DNA of 64,000 nucleotides from Yinghuangia sp051388915 (GCF_051388915.1 NZ_JBPKBH010000021.1:1-64000); one strand, 5' to 3'; shown: positions 22,690 through 32,085, numbered from the stretch's first letter. Notes: generated by a model from the sequence alone, not told the origin. Program-made: numbers and translations.

Positions 22690-25620
22690 TCAGTCCCCGG
22701 CGCCGCCGTCCGCCAAGCCCTCGGCGAGGACTTCGGCAAGGTGCCGCGGCTGCTTCCCGGTGAGGTGGGCAATCTGGGTGCGGCAACTGAAGCCGTCGGC
22801 GAGTGCGAGGGCCTCGGGGGGTGCGTCGCGGAGCGCGGGCAGGAGGCGCTCCGCGGCGATGCGGCGTGACACCTCGTCATGCCCCGGCTCGTAGCCGAAG
22901 TTTCCGGCCAGGCCACAGCAGCCGCTCACCAAGTCACCTGCGAGCCCTGCCTTTTCGCGGAGGCGCCGGTCGGGGCCGTCACCCAGCACGGCGTGCTGGT
23001 GGCAGTGGAGTTGGCCGACGACCGGGCGGTCGGCACGCGGCGGGGTCCAGTCGGGGGCGAGGTCTTCGAGGGCTTGGGCGAACGTCTTCACCGCGCCCGG
23101 CAGCGCGGCGGCCTCCGCGCCGAGGAGTTCGGGGACGTCGGTGCGCAGCGCCGCGGTGCAGGACGGTTCCAGCCCGACGACGGGGAGCCCCGCGTCGAGC
23201 GCCGGGCGCAGCGTGTCGAGCGTGCGGCGCATCACCCGGCGGGCGGTGTCGAGTTGTCCGGTGGACACCCACGTGAGACCGCAGCACACGGGCTTCGGCG
23301 GTACGAGGACCGTGAGGCCCGCGGCTTCGAGGACGCGTACCGCCGACCACGCGATCTGCGGGGCGAAGCGGTTGGTGAACGTGTCGGGCCACAGGACCAC
23401 GCGCGGTCGTCCGGCGGCGAGTTCCGCGCGCCGATGGGTGCGGGAGCGTCGCGTACGCCAGGCCCGGGTGAAGGATGCGGCGGCGAACTGCGGGAGCGTG
23501 CGGCCCGGTTCCAGACCGGCGGCGCGGAGGGCGGCGCGCGTCAGGACGGGGCGAGTGGCGACGCCGTCGACCGCTGCGGCCGCGCCCGGGACGGTGGTCA
23601 CGAGGGCCGACCACACCGGCAGCGCGCCGAGGGCGTAGTGCGCTCTGGGGCGGAGGCGTCCCGCGTAGTGGTGGTGCAGGAACTCGGCTTTGTACGTGGC
23701 CACATCGACGCCGACCGGGCAGTCGCTGCGGCAGCCCTTGCAGGACAGGCACAGGTCGAGGGCGTCGCGTACCTCCTCTGAGCGCCAGCCGTCGCGGACG
23801 ACGTCGCCGATCAGCATCTCGTGCAGGAGCCGGGCCCGGCCGCGTGTCGAGTCCTTCTCCTCGCCGGTCGCGCGGAACGACGGGCACATCACGCCGGCCG
23901 ACGAATTCGCCGACGTCTCCCGGCACTTGCCGACGCCGACGCAGCGGCGGACGGCTGCCGCGAAGTCTCCTTGGTCGTGCGGGTAGCCGAAGGCGACGGG
24001 GACGGGTTGCCGGGGCATGCCGGTGAAGCGGAGGTCGGCGTCCAGGGGACGGGGCCGGACGAGCATGCCGGGGTTCATGCGGCCGCGCGGATCCCAGACC
24101 GCCTTGAAACGGCCGAACAGACCGACGAGTTCGTCACCGTACATCCGCGGAAGCAGTTCGGCGCGGGCCTGGCCGTCGCCGTGTTCACCGGACAGCGAGC
24201 CGCCGAAGCCGACCACGAGATCAGCGAGTTCGGCGGAGAACGAGCGGAACTCGGCGATGCCCTCAGGGCCCAGCAGGTCGAAGTCGAGGCGGATGTGCAC
24301 GCAACCCTCGCCGAAGTGCCCGTACGGCAGGCCGCGCAGCGTGAACCGGCCCATGAGGGCGTGGAGTTCGCGCAGATATTCGCCAAGACGCGCGGGCGGA
24401 ACGGCGGTGTCCTCCCAACCGGGCCACGCCTCCGACCCGTCCGCCATGCGGGTCGCCGTCCCGGACGCCTCCTCGCGGATGCGCCACAGCGCACGCTGCT
24501 CGGCCGGGTCCGACACCACCCGGAACGCCCGCGGGGCCACCTCGGCGGCGAGCCGGTGCGCGCGTTCCGCCGCCTCGTCCGCGGTGGCGCCGCCGGTCTC
24601 GACGAACAGCCAGGCGCCGCCATCCGGGAGGCGCACGCCGCGCGCGGACCGGGCGAGCGCGGCGAGTCCGGCGCTCAGGCTCTCCACGGTGAGCGGCCCG
24701 TACGGCAGCAGTGCGGGAGCGGCCTCCGCCGAGGCGATGTCGTCGGCGAATCCGAGGACCGCGAGCGCGCGGGCACGCGGCGCCTCGACGAGGCGGACCC
24801 CGGCGCGCAGCACGACGGCGCAGGTGCCCTCCGTGCCGACGAGCGCGCGGGCGAGGTCGCGGCCGTTCTCGGGGAGGAGGCGGTCGAGCGCGTATCCGGA
24901 CACACGGCGCGGGAGCGGCGCGAAACCCCTTCGGATCAGCGCGAGATGGTCGTCGGCGAGGGCGTGCAGGTCGGCGCGGATGCGCTCGGCACCGACCTCG
25001 GAGCCGGGTTCGGAGACGACGGCGTCCCCGGGGCCGACGCGGAGCCGGACGCCGTCCGGGGTCAGCACGTCCAGCCACTCGACGTTGGCGGAGGTGCGCC
25101 CCCACGCGACGGAGTGCGCCCCGCACGCGTCGTTGCCGATCATCCCGCCGAGGGTGCAGCGGCTGTGCGTCGAAGGGTCGGGGCCGAACGTCAGCCCGAA
25201 CGGCGCGGCGGCGGCGCGGAGGTCGTCGAGGACGACACCGGGCTGGACCACCGCGAGACGGGTGTCCGGGTCGACGGCCTCGATGGCGGTGAGGTGACGG
25301 GACGTGTCGAGCACGACGCCGGTGCCGGTCGCCTGCCCGGCGATGCTGGTGCCGCCGCCGCGCGGGGTGACGGGCGCGCCGTGCTCGTGGCACACCGCGA
25401 CGGCCGCGACCAGGTCCTCGACATCGGCCGGAACGACCACGCCGGGCGGCACGTGCCGGTGGTTGGAGGCGTCCATCGAGTGCAGCGCGCGAGCCTGCGC
25501 GTCAAAGCGCACCCCGCCGCGGACGCGCGACCGCAGGTCACGGGCCAGTGCGTCACGAAGGCGCTCGTCGCGCACAAACGCACCGGCCGCGGGGTCGGCG
25601 CTCGGATCGAGTTCAGACAC
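22690..25620 (-). CDS. FAD-linked oxidase / Fe-S fusion (D-2-hydroxyacid dehydrogenase-like)
   Basis: This 976-residue protein fuses a GlcD-type FAD-binding domain (PRGGGTSIAGQ near 86, FGPDPSTHSRCTLGGMIGNDACG near 145), a C-terminal FAD-oxidase cap, and a GlpC/LldE-type half. The latter has 4Fe-4S clusters (cysteines near 557 and 620, CLSCKGCRSDCP) and two CCG motifs (near 777 and 897, VCCGL and GCCGLAG). Such fusions oxidise D-lactate or another 2-hydroxyacid and pass electrons to the quinone pool at the membrane; the substrate is inferred. The GTG at 25620 fits homology; its ribosome site is weak. It is divergent from serC. Confidence 0.85.
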   Translation of the reverse strand: MSELDPSADPAAGAFVRDERLRDALARDLRSRVRGGVRFDAQARALHSMDASNHRHVPPGVVVPADVEDLVAAVAVCHEHGAPVTPRGGGTSIAGQATGTGVVLDTSRHLTAIEAVDPDTRLAVVQPGVVLDDLRAAAAPFGLTFGPDPSTHSRCTLGGMIGNDACGAHSVAWGRTSANVEWLDVLTPDGVRLRVGPGDAVVSEPGSEVGAERIRADLHALADDHLALIRRGFAPLPRRVSGYALDRLLPENGRDLARALVGTEGTCAVVLRAGVRLVEAPRARALAVLGFADDIASAEAAPALLPYGPLTVESLSAGLAALARSARGVRLPDGGAWLFVETGGATADEAAERAHRLAAEVAPRAFRVVSDPAEQRALWRIREEASGTATRMADGSEAWPGWEDTAVPPARLGEYLRELHALMGRFTLRGLPYGHFGEGCVHIRLDFDLLGPEGIAEFRSFSAELADLVVGFGGSLSGEHGDGQARAELLPRMYGDELVGLFGRFKAVWDPRGRMNPGMLVRPRPLDADLRFTGMPRQPVPVAFGYPHDQGDFAAAVRRCVGVGKCRETSANSSAGVMCPSFRATGEEKDSTRGRARLLHEMLIGDVVRDGWRSEEVRDALDLCLSCKGCRSDCPVGVDVATYKAEFLHHHYAGRLRPRAHYALGALPVWSALVTTVPGAAAAVDGVATRPVLTRAALRAAGLEPGRTLPQFAAASFTRAWRTRRSRTHRRAELAAGRPRVVLWPDTFTNRFAPQIAWSAVRVLEAAGLTVLVPPKPVCCGLTWVSTGQLDTARRVMRRTLDTLRPALDAGLPVVGLEPSCTAALRTDVPELLGAEAAALPGAVKTFAQALEDLAPDWTPPRADRPVVGQLHCHQHAVLGDGPDRRLREKAGLAGDLVSGCCGLAGNFGYEPGHDEVSRRIAAERLLPALRDAPPEALALADGFSCRTQIAHLTGKQPRHLAEVLAEGLADGGAGD

Positions 25621-25795
25621 GCAGGCAAGTCTCGCAACCACCGGCGTCGACGACGGGACCGCCACGGCGGAGGACGGGCGTCGGCGCCGGGTGTCCCACC
25701 TGCCGTCGTCTCACCTACTGTCATGCGCGCGACCGGTATGTGGTCCGGATCGTCTCACTTGGTGGATTTTGACGTTCCCATGACCGGCCCCGGGC

Positions 25796-25801
25796 TACGC
25801 T
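25796..25801 (+). promoter_or_regulatory. -10 box TACGCT for leaderless serC
   Basis: TACGCT ends 6 bases before the GTG at 25808 and no ribosome site intervenes. Confidence 0.65.
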
Positions 25802-25807
25802 CGCCGG

Positions 25808-26929
25808 GTGGCCGAGATCCAGATTCCCGAAGAGCTCAAGCCCGTCGACGGCCGGTTCGGCGCGGGCCCGTCCAAGGTGCGCCCCGAGGCGCTGAGCGCC
25901 CTCGCGGCGACCGGTACTTCCCTGCTCGGCACCTCGCACCGGCAGGCACCCGTGAAGAACGTGGTGCGCCGGGTCCGCCAGGGTGTCCGCGACCTGTTCC
26001 GCCTCCCCGGCGACTACGAGGTGGTGCTCGGCAACGGCGGTTCCACCGCGTTCTGGGACATCGCCGCGTTCGGACTGGTCGAACGCAAGTCGCAGCACCT
26101 GTCGTTCGGCGAGTTCTCCGCCAAGTTCGCGTCGTCGGTCAAGGCGGCGCCGTGGCTGGACGAGCCGAGCGTCGTCAAGTCCGAGCCGGGCACCCACCCG
26201 CTGCCCGTCGCCGAGGCCGGTGTGGACGTGTACGGCCTCACGCACAACGAGACCTCGACCGGCGTCGCGATGCCGATCAAGCGGGTCGAGGGTGCCGACG
26301 AAGGCTCCCTCGTCGTGGTCGACGCGACCTCCGGCGCGGGCGGCCTTCCCGTGGACCCGCGCGAGTTCGACGTCTACTACTTCGCCCCGCAGAAGTGTTT
26401 CGCCGCGGACGGCGGCCTGTGGATCGCGGCTTTCTCCCCCGCCGCGCTCGACCGCGCCGCGCGCATCGCCGCGACCGACCGCTACATCCCGCCGTTCTTC
26501 AGCCTGCCGACGGCGATCGACAACTCGTCCAAGGACCAGACCTACAACACCCCCGCCCTCGCGACCCTCTTCCTGCTCGCCGAGCAACTGGAGTGGATCA
26601 ACGGGCAGGGCGGCCTGGAGTGGTCGGTCGCGCGTACGGCCGACTCGTCCTCGCGGCTGTACAACTGGGCCGAGAAGTCCGCGTACGCGACGCCGTTCGT
26701 CACCGACCCGGCGCAGCGCTCGCAGGTCATCGGCACGATCGACTTCGCCGAAGGCATCGACGCCGCCGCGATCGCCAAGGTGCTGCGCGCCAACGGCATC
26801 GTCGACACCGAGCCGTACCGCAAGCTGGGCCGCAACCAGCTCCGCGTCGCGATGTTCCCGGCCGTCGACCCGGCCGACGTCGAGGCCCTGACCGCGTGCA
26901 TCGACTATGTCGTGGAGAAGCTGGCCTGA
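25808..26929 (+). CDS. serC: Phosphoserine aminotransferase
   Basis: This 373-residue PLP enzyme converts 3-phosphohydroxypyruvate and glutamate to phosphoserine and 2-oxoglutarate in serine biosynthesis. It shows the actinobacterial SerC features: FGAGPSKVRPEAL near residue 17, GTSHRQAPVK, NGGSTAFWD, THNETSTGV, the VDATSGAGG strand and the lysine of FAPQKCFAADGG that binds PLP (about residue 197). The length is normal for this branch. The GTG at 25808 is set by the -10 box 6 bases upstream; the transcript is probably leaderless. A strong terminator lies at 27088. Confidence 0.95.
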   Translation: MAEIQIPEELKPVDGRFGAGPSKVRPEALSALAATGTSLLGTSHRQAPVKNVVRRVRQGVRDLFRLPGDYEVVLGNGGSTAFWDIAAFGLVERKSQHLSFGEFSAKFASSVKAAPWLDEPSVVKSEPGTHPLPVAEAGVDVYGLTHNETSTGVAMPIKRVEGADEGSLVVVDATSGAGGLPVDPREFDVYYFAPQKCFAADGGLWIAAFSPAALDRAARIAATDRYIPPFFSLPTAIDNSSKDQTYNTPALATLFLLAEQLEWINGQGGLEWSVARTADSSSRLYNWAEKSAYATPFVTDPAQRSQVIGTIDFAEGIDAAAIAKVLRANGIVDTEPYRKLGRNQLRVAMFPAVDPADVEALTACIDYVVEKLA

Positions 26930-27087
26930 CACCCCGGCCCCGCCCGGACGGGGCGGGAACCAGGCGCAATCGCCACTCCACCCCGCACTGTCCGGAACAT
27001 CCCGGAATGACGAAGGCGCCACACCCGTCCAGCCCCAAGGCACACCACACACCGGTCCGGAAACCGACTCCGCACACCGGCGACGAC

Positions 27088-27115
27088 GGAGCCCTCCCCC
27101 GACGGGGAGGGCTCC
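27088..27115 (+). terminator. Terminator after serC
   Basis: GGAGCCCTCCCC and GGGGAGGGCTCC pair perfectly over 12 bp with a 4-base loop. It ends 16 bases before the -10 box of the next gene, so serC and the MFS gene are separate units. Confidence 0.85.
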
Positions 27116-27130
27116 GCTGTGTCTGCTGGG

Positions 27131-27136
27131 TAACCT
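27131..27136 (+). promoter_or_regulatory. -10 box TAACCT for a leaderless MFS transcript
   Basis: TAACCT ends 6 bases before the GTG at 27143, with no ribosome site between. Confidence 0.65.
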
Positions 27137-27142
27137 CTTCGG

Positions 27143-28804
27143 GTGAATCCCCACGAAGCGGCCGTTCCGCCGTCGGCGACGGCCCCTGCCGAGGGAATCC
27201 GCCTCGTCCGAGACCAGGCGACCCGGTTGCTCTACCTTCAGACCGCCGTGTTCGCGTACTTCCTCTACGGCTTCGGGCCGTCCGTCCCGCTGCTCGGCGA
27301 CGACCTCGTCGTCAGCAAGGCCGTCGCGGGCCTGCACAGCACGGCCTACGCCGTCGGCGGGGCCGTCGTCGGCGTCCTCGGCAGCCGCCCGGTCGTGTGG
27401 TGGGGGCGCGGCCCCGCGCTGTGGGGCGGGTTCGCGCTGCTCGCCGCAGGCGTGCTCGTGTACGCCCTCAGCCCGTGGCTCGCACTCTCCCTCGTCGGCG
27501 CCCTCCTCTGCGGCCTCGGCGGATTCGCGGCCGTCAACCTGGCCGCCGCGGCGATCATGGACCACCACGGCAAGGTCGCCGGACCGGGGGCGCTGAGCGA
27601 GGCGCACGGCATCGGCGCCGCGGTCGGCATGGCCGCCCCGCTGGCGATCGGCGGCGCCCAGGCGTCGGGCCTCGGCTGGCGCTACGGCCTCCTGGCCGCG
27701 CCCGTCCTGACGGCACTCCTGTACGCGGTGTTCCGCCGCGTCCGAATACCCGGCCCCGACCGCCGGACCACCACGAACTCACCGCCCCCGCACGGCCCGG
27801 AGCCGACGCGTACGCCATCCCCGTCGGCCGGAGACACCCCAACGGACACGCCGGCCCCGGCACGCACCCCATCCGGAACTCCCGCACACACCGCGCCCGA
27901 ACCCCAACCCGGCATCCCCGCGCAACGCACCCACACTCTCCGGCGCCGTGCATCGCGAGGCGCGGGCCCGACACTCGCACTCGGTCACCCTTGCCCGCCG
28001 GGCCCTGACGGCCCTCCTGCGCCGGCAACGCCGCGAAGCGCGGTTCCAGGGGCCGTGAGTGGCGCAGAGATCCGACAGGCACAGCCTGGCCCCAACCGCC
28101 TCCCCGCCCGCTACTGGTGGGCCTGGCTGCTTCTCGTCTGCCTCGTCGCGGTCGAGTTCTCGCTGTCGCTCTGGGCGTCCGACCTGCTCGAAGCCCGCGC
28201 CGGACTGTCCGAGGGGGCCGCCGCGACCGCGATGACGGCCGTCGTCGCGGGCCTGTGCGTCGGCCGCATCGTCGGCGGGCGCCTCGCCCTCCGCCACCCG
28301 CACGGCCGCCTCTACGCCGTGGCCCTCGCCGTCAACGCCGCGGGCTTCGCCGCGCTCTGGCTGAGTACGACCGCCTGGCTGTCCTTCACCGGCCTGTTCG
28401 TGGCCGGTCTCGGCATGTCGGTGCAGTTCCCGCTGGCGATGGCCCGTTCGATCGCGGCGTCCGAGGGACGCTCCGACCTGGCCGCGTCCCGCAGCGCCCT
28501 GGCCACCGCACTCGCCGCCGGAGGCGCCCCGTTCCTGCTCGGCCTGCTCGCCGACACCTTGGACACGTGGCGGGCGTTCGGGCTGGTCCCGGTGTTCCTC
28601 GTGCTGGCCGTCCCCGCCCTGGTGCTCAGCGGCGGCGGCACCGGCGCCGACAACGCCGCCACGGACAGCACGGACACTACAGAGAGCACAGAGAGCACGG
28701 ATACCGCAGAGGGCACGGACAGCAGCGGCGATTCGACGGCCGGCGACCCCACCCCCACGCCACCCCCCGTCACGACGAATCCGACCGCCGCCCCCGGAAC
28801 TTGA
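27143..28804 (+). CDS. MFS transporter with long disordered central loop
   Basis: This 553-residue protein has two six-helix halves (about 35-200 and 320-500) typical of MFS; GLHSTAYAVGGAVVGVLG and GRIVGGRLALR mark the first segments. The central cytosolic loop, residues about 203-318, is roughly 115 residues of Pro/Thr/Arg-rich low-complexity sequence, far longer than usual. The C-terminus (about 500-553) is a Thr/Ser/Asp/Glu-rich tail. Substrate is unknown. The GTG at 27143 is 6 bases after the -10 box. The 3' end overlaps the convergent propeller gene by 35 bases. Confidence 0.8.
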   Translation: MNPHEAAVPPSATAPAEGIRLVRDQATRLLYLQTAVFAYFLYGFGPSVPLLGDDLVVSKAVAGLHSTAYAVGGAVVGVLGSRPVVWWGRGPALWGGFALLAAGVLVYALSPWLALSLVGALLCGLGGFAAVNLAAAAIMDHHGKVAGPGALSEAHGIGAAVGMAAPLAIGGAQASGLGWRYGLLAAPVLTALLYAVFRRVRIPGPDRRTTTNSPPPHGPEPTRTPSPSAGDTPTDTPAPARTPSGTPAHTAPEPQPGIPAQRTHTLRRRASRGAGPTLALGHPCPPGPDGPPAPATPRSAVPGAVSGAEIRQAQPGPNRLPARYWWAWLLLVCLVAVEFSLSLWASDLLEARAGLSEGAAATAMTAVVAGLCVGRIVGGRLALRHPHGRLYAVALAVNAAGFAALWLSTTAWLSFTGLFVAGLGMSVQFPLAMARSIAASEGRSDLAASRSALATALAAGGAPFLLGLLADTLDTWRAFGLVPVFLVLAVPALVLSGGGTGADNAATDSTDTTESTESTDTAEGTDSSGDSTAGDPTPTPPPVTTNPTAAPGT

Positions 28805-29831
28805 TGTAGCCGTACACCGTCACCACGATCAACAGGACCGCCAGGAAACCCGGGCCGTACGCCTCGTTCTTCTCCTTGCCCGCGTCCCCGTCCGGATCCC
28901 CGCCGCCCAGAGGGGCCGCGTCGCCCTGCGCACCCTGCGTGCCGCCCGGCTTCGCGTCGGGGGCCGCCGCGACCGACTCCGGCCGGTTGCGGCCGTTGAG
29001 TTCGACCCGGCTGATGGTGCTGTCCGCCCCCTCGTGACCGAACAGGACGGACCGCCCGTCCGCCGAGAAAGTCACGGACTCGCCTTGCAGGCCGCCCAGT
29101 TGCACCGGCACGTACACGCTGTCGACCTCCTTGCCCGGCGCCGAGAACATCATCGCGACCATGTAGCCGCGCAGCACGAACCGGGTCCCGTCCGGCGAGA
29201 ACGCCCCGTCGGTGACCGTCGCGGGGGCGGACCCGACGCGCGTGAAGACGTTCACGGCGGTCGTCGACAGCGTGGCGGGCTGCTCGTACAGGCCACCCTC
29301 GTTCTCCTTGCTGGCGATGAAGATCCTGTTGGTACGCGGGTCCACAAGCAACGCCTCGGCGTCGCGCGGGCCGTCCTCGTACGTCAGCCGGTACTTCACC
29401 GCCTTCACGGTGGCGTCCTTGAGTTCCGCCGGTTCCGGGATCCGGTAGATCCACACCTCGGACCACTTGCCCTTGAGGTTGTCGCCGATGTCGCCGATGA
29501 ACAGCGCGGGACGTCCGGCCTCGTCCTTACCGATCGAGACGGCCTCCCAGTCGCGCGGCGTGACGCCCTGGAGGGTCAGCACGGCCTTGGTCGCCCCGTC
29601 CGCGCCGACCGCGAAGATCCGCGGCTCGTCGCCGCTGTCGTTGTGGGTCCAGTAGACGCCGGGGTGCTGCGCGCTCGCGACCAGCCCGCTGGACTCGGTG
29701 ATGCGGTCGTCCTGGATCGTCACCACGTCGGGGTCCTGCGCGGCCGGTGCGGCGGTGGCCGGCGGCGCCGCGGCCGACGCCAGCAGCGCCGCCGCGACGA
29801 GGGCGACCAGCGGTGATGCGCGGAACTTCAT
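28770..29831 (-). CDS. Secreted beta-propeller-like membrane-anchored protein
   Basis: This 353-residue protein has a signal peptide (MKFRASPLVALVAAALLASAA, cut near ATAAPA) and repeated beta-strand blades such as VYWTHNDSGDEPRIFAV and NRIFIASKENEGGLYEQPA that suggest a propeller. A Gly/Asp/Ala linker leads to a C-terminal transmembrane segment (PGFLAVLLIVVTVYGYIKF) and a basic tail, so it is anchored with its body outside. No enzymatic motif is clear; functional assignment is open. The ATG at 29831 has no good ribosome site. Its last 35 bases are antisense to the MFS gene. Confidence 0.7.
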   Translation of the reverse strand: MKFRASPLVALVAAALLASAAAPPATAAPAAQDPDVVTIQDDRITESSGLVASAQHPGVYWTHNDSGDEPRIFAVGADGATKAVLTLQGVTPRDWEAVSIGKDEAGRPALFIGDIGDNLKGKWSEVWIYRIPEPAELKDATVKAVKYRLTYEDGPRDAEALLVDPRTNRIFIASKENEGGLYEQPATLSTTAVNVFTRVGSAPATVTDGAFSPDGTRFVLRGYMVAMMFSAPGKEVDSVYVPVQLGGLQGESVTFSADGRSVLFGHEGADSTISRVELNGRNRPESVAAAPDAKPGGTQGAQGDAAPLGGGDPDGDAGKEKNEAYGPGFLAVLLIVVTVYGYIKFRGRRSDSS

Positions 29832-29920
29832 AGCGGAAACAGTGCCAGGAGTCGGGGGCGCGCGGTGGAATTCGGTAGGCGGGCGTCCGGACAGACCGGA
29901 CATTCCGCCCGGACCACGGG

Positions 29921-30868
29921 TCAGCTCGCGGTCCTGGACGGCTCGGGCGAGGTGGCCGATGCCGGTACCCGGGACTCGGTGGGCCGTGCCGACGGCGTCG
30001 CCGACGGCACGGCCGACACGCCGCCGCCCGAGGAGGCGGGCGGAGTGGTCGCCCGTGGCTCGACCCTGACAGGCGCGCCGACGTCCCTGGTGGTGACGGG
30101 GCCTTCGTCGTACGAGCCCACCACCTCGATACGGCCGCCGAACCCGACGGAATCGTAGAACTCCCTGGCCCGGTCCTCCCCGAACAAGCCGATCAGGCCC
30201 TGGCGGCCCGGGTCCGCGGGGCACTGCTCCGCGGTCGGCAGGCACCTGGGCGGCGAACCTATGTAGAGCTCGGTGCCGTCCGGGGCCGTCGCGGTGATCA
30301 CCCACGGCACCGCCACGGCGGTGTCCTTGCCCAGTTCCGCCCCGTAGCCGTCCATGTCCAGGGTCCGGTGCCGACCGGTGATCTGGAGTGTCAGCGGGTT
30401 CTTGGCCAGTTGGTCGAACGCCGCACCGCTGATGTAGACGTCGAACCAGCGACCGTCCTCGGCACCGTCGTCGCCGCGCATGTTCAGGCGCCTGGCGCCG
30501 AGGTCGAGCGTCGCCACGGGCGATCGGCGCGGTTCCTCCGTGCCCTCGCCCGTCGGCTCAGAAGTCCCAGGGCTCCCGGGCGGCGCCGTGGTCACGGGTG
30601 GGGCGGCCGGCCCGGAGGAAACGGCCGCCGAGGTAGGGCCCCGGCCGCTGCGGTCCGGGGTCAACGGCCCCACGACGAGTGCACCGGCGATCGCCGCCGC
30701 GACCAGCCCGGAACCCGCCCACGCCGCGTGCCTTCGAGTACGGCGGCGCGCTCCTCTGCGGCGTACCTCCTGCGCGGTGAGGGACGGCGTGACGGGCCCC
30801 GGCAGGTCGAGGTTCCGCAACGCGCGCGCGAGCTGCGGGTCCTGGAGGTGGTCGTCAGGCGTGGGCAA
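29921..30868 (-). CDS. Single-span membrane protein downstream of ECF sigma gene
   Basis: This 315-residue protein has a short cytoplasmic N-terminus (about 1-45, DPQLARALRNLDLPGPVTP), one membrane segment (WAGSGLVAAAIAGALVVGPL) and an extracytoplasmic domain (about 115-270) with a conserved-looking DLGARRLNMRG region and two cysteines, followed by a Ser/Pro-rich tail. Its place 161 bases after an ECF sigma gene suggests an anti-sigma or signal partner, but no ZAS zinc motif is present. The TTG at 30868 follows GGAGGAGGGG; no better start exists. Confidence 0.6.
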   Translation of the reverse strand: MPTPDDHLQDPQLARALRNLDLPGPVTPSLTAQEVRRRGARRRTRRHAAWAGSGLVAAAIAGALVVGPLTPDRSGRGPTSAAVSSGPAAPPVTTAPPGSPGTSEPTGEGTEEPRRSPVATLDLGARRLNMRGDDGAEDGRWFDVYISGAAFDQLAKNPLTLQITGRHRTLDMDGYGAELGKDTAVAVPWVITATAPDGTELYIGSPPRCLPTAEQCPADPGRQGLIGLFGEDRAREFYDSVGFGGRIEVVGSYDEGPVTTRDVGAPVRVEPRATTPPASSGGGVSAVPSATPSARPTESRVPASATSPEPSRTAS

Positions 30869-31029
30869 GGCGTTCCCCTCCTCCCCGTGCCGCGGACGCG
30901 AGGGGGGCGGCAACGCCGGGGACGGGAACGACAGGGGCACGGAGCGGGACGAGAACAAGGCGGCGCCGCGCGCCAAGCCCCGCACGCACCCCTGCGCGCC
31001 CCCCCGCACCGCGCCCGCCGCGCGACCCG

Positions 31030-31536
31030 TCACGAATGCGCACGGTGTTCCTCCCCCTCCCCCTCGCGGTCGGCGAGGATCTTGGCGAGTGTCGCGCGGC
31101 CGCGCGCGAGACGGGCCTTGACGGTGCCGCTGGGCACGTCGGTCTCCACGGCTATCTGATCGACCGTCATGTCGCACAGGTGGTGCAGCACGACGGCCTG
31201 CCGCTGGGCCTCGGGAAGCTTCCGCAGAGCGGCGACGAGTGCGGCGTGGTTCGGGTCGGGACCGGCGACCGGCTGCTCGACGTGGTTGCGGCGCAGCAGC
31301 TCCCATCCGCGCCGGGCGCGGCGCCACCGGCTGACCGCGAGCCGCCAGGCGACCGTGCGGATCCACGCCTCCGGCGCCTCGGCGGCGAAGAACTGCGCGC
31401 GGCGGTCCCACGCGCGGACGAACGCCTCCTGCACGACGTCCTGGGCCTCGGAGAAGTCGCCGGTCAGCGCGTAGAGCTGATGGACCAGGCGGGAGAACGA
31501 CGCTTGGTAGAACGCGTCGAACTCCTCCTCGGTCAT
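31030..31536 (-). CDS. ECF sigma factor (SigE-family, SIG-50-like)
   Basis: This 168-residue sigma-70 family protein has region 2 (FDAFYQASFSRLVHQLYALTGDFSEAQDVVQEAFVRAWDRRAQF, here in pieces FYQASFSRLV and DVVQEAFVRAW) and region 4 (LPEAQRQAVVLHHLCDMTVDQIA and GTVKARLARGR). It would direct RNA polymerase to a small set of promoters. The ATG at 31536 follows GAGGGA by 6 bases; the open frame runs 80 codons further 5' without support. Downstream the membrane protein at 30868 may form its sensory partner. Confidence 0.88.
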   Translation of the reverse strand: MTEEEFDAFYQASFSRLVHQLYALTGDFSEAQDVVQEAFVRAWDRRAQFFAAEAPEAWIRTVAWRLAVSRWRRARRGWELLRRNHVEQPVAGPDPNHAALVAALRKLPEAQRQAVVLHHLCDMTVDQIAVETDVPSGTVKARLARGRATLAKILADREGEGEEHRAHS

Positions 31537-31986
31537 CTCGGATCCCTCGCTGTCGGGCGACCGGCCCGGGCCGTGGACCGTCTCGACGACGGTTTCGACA
31601 TCCGCCGCAGGGTGGTCGGCATCGCGGGACGGCCGAGCGGTCGGCCAAAGAACCGATGATCCCACAGCTTCGCCGGCCGCCGTCGGGCCCGGTCCGGCCG
31701 TACGTGCCACCACTCGTGTCCACCTCCGCGCCGCGCCCGGGGACGCGGTGTCCCGGGTCCGTCGTTCATCCACCCACCCGGTCTACCGACGGGCGCGACG
31801 CACGGTTGCATCACGAACTGGTCAAGCCGAGCCAAAGTGCGAACGCACCGCCGGATCCCGGGCGGGCAGCCGGACCCGGATCCCGGGCACGCAGCCGGAA
31901 CCAGCTTGGGAACCACAGCCGGGAACGACAGCTGTCGCCGACGCGCCGCCCGGCGCGGTCCGGGCGAGCACGACGTGGGCAGGAGC
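31537..31986. other. Promoter region of the sigma operon and gap
   Basis: 450 bases without a supported gene. A degenerate repeat of GGATCCCGGGC is seen at 31854-31890. No sigma-factor promoter consensus can be pinned down by eye. Confidence 0.5.
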
Positions 31987-32073
31987 TCAGCTCAGCGCGG
32001 CACCGACCGCCACGGCGATCAGCAGGATGACAAGCGCCGCGGAAACGATGCGGGTACGGGTACGCGGGTTCAC
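31987..32073 (-). CDS. 28-residue single-span membrane peptide
   Basis: A GTG start gives a basic N-terminus (NPRTRTR) and a hydrophobic helix (IVSAALVILLIAVAVGAAL) ending in a stop: a tiny membrane peptide, positive side in. The rc of 32080-32085 is TAGGTT, a -10 box 6 bases before the GTG, so the gene appears leaderless. Such small hydrophobic ORFs are widespread in streptomycetes; no function is known to me. It lies between the sigma operon and the maleylpyruvate isomerase-like gene. Confidence 0.65.
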   Translation of the reverse strand: MNPRTRTRIVSAALVILLIAVAVGAALS

Positions 32074-32079
32074 CCCACC

Positions 32080-32085
32080 AACCTA
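32080..32085 (-). promoter_or_regulatory. -10 box TAGGTT for the 28-residue peptide
   Basis: Read on the minus strand, TAGGTT is 6 bases before the GTG at 32073. Confidence 0.5.

Noticed and set aside
23821..28008. A 1395-codon plus-strand frame across the FAD/Fe-S gene, serC and the MFS gene
   Set aside because: It overlaps confident genes on both strands and its translation is Arg/Gly/Ala-rich with no domain, the typical shadow of GC-rich coding DNA.
29831..30305. 5' extension of the propeller gene to 30305
   Set aside because: The signal peptide begins at 29831; the extra 158 codons overlap the preceding gene and look non-coding.
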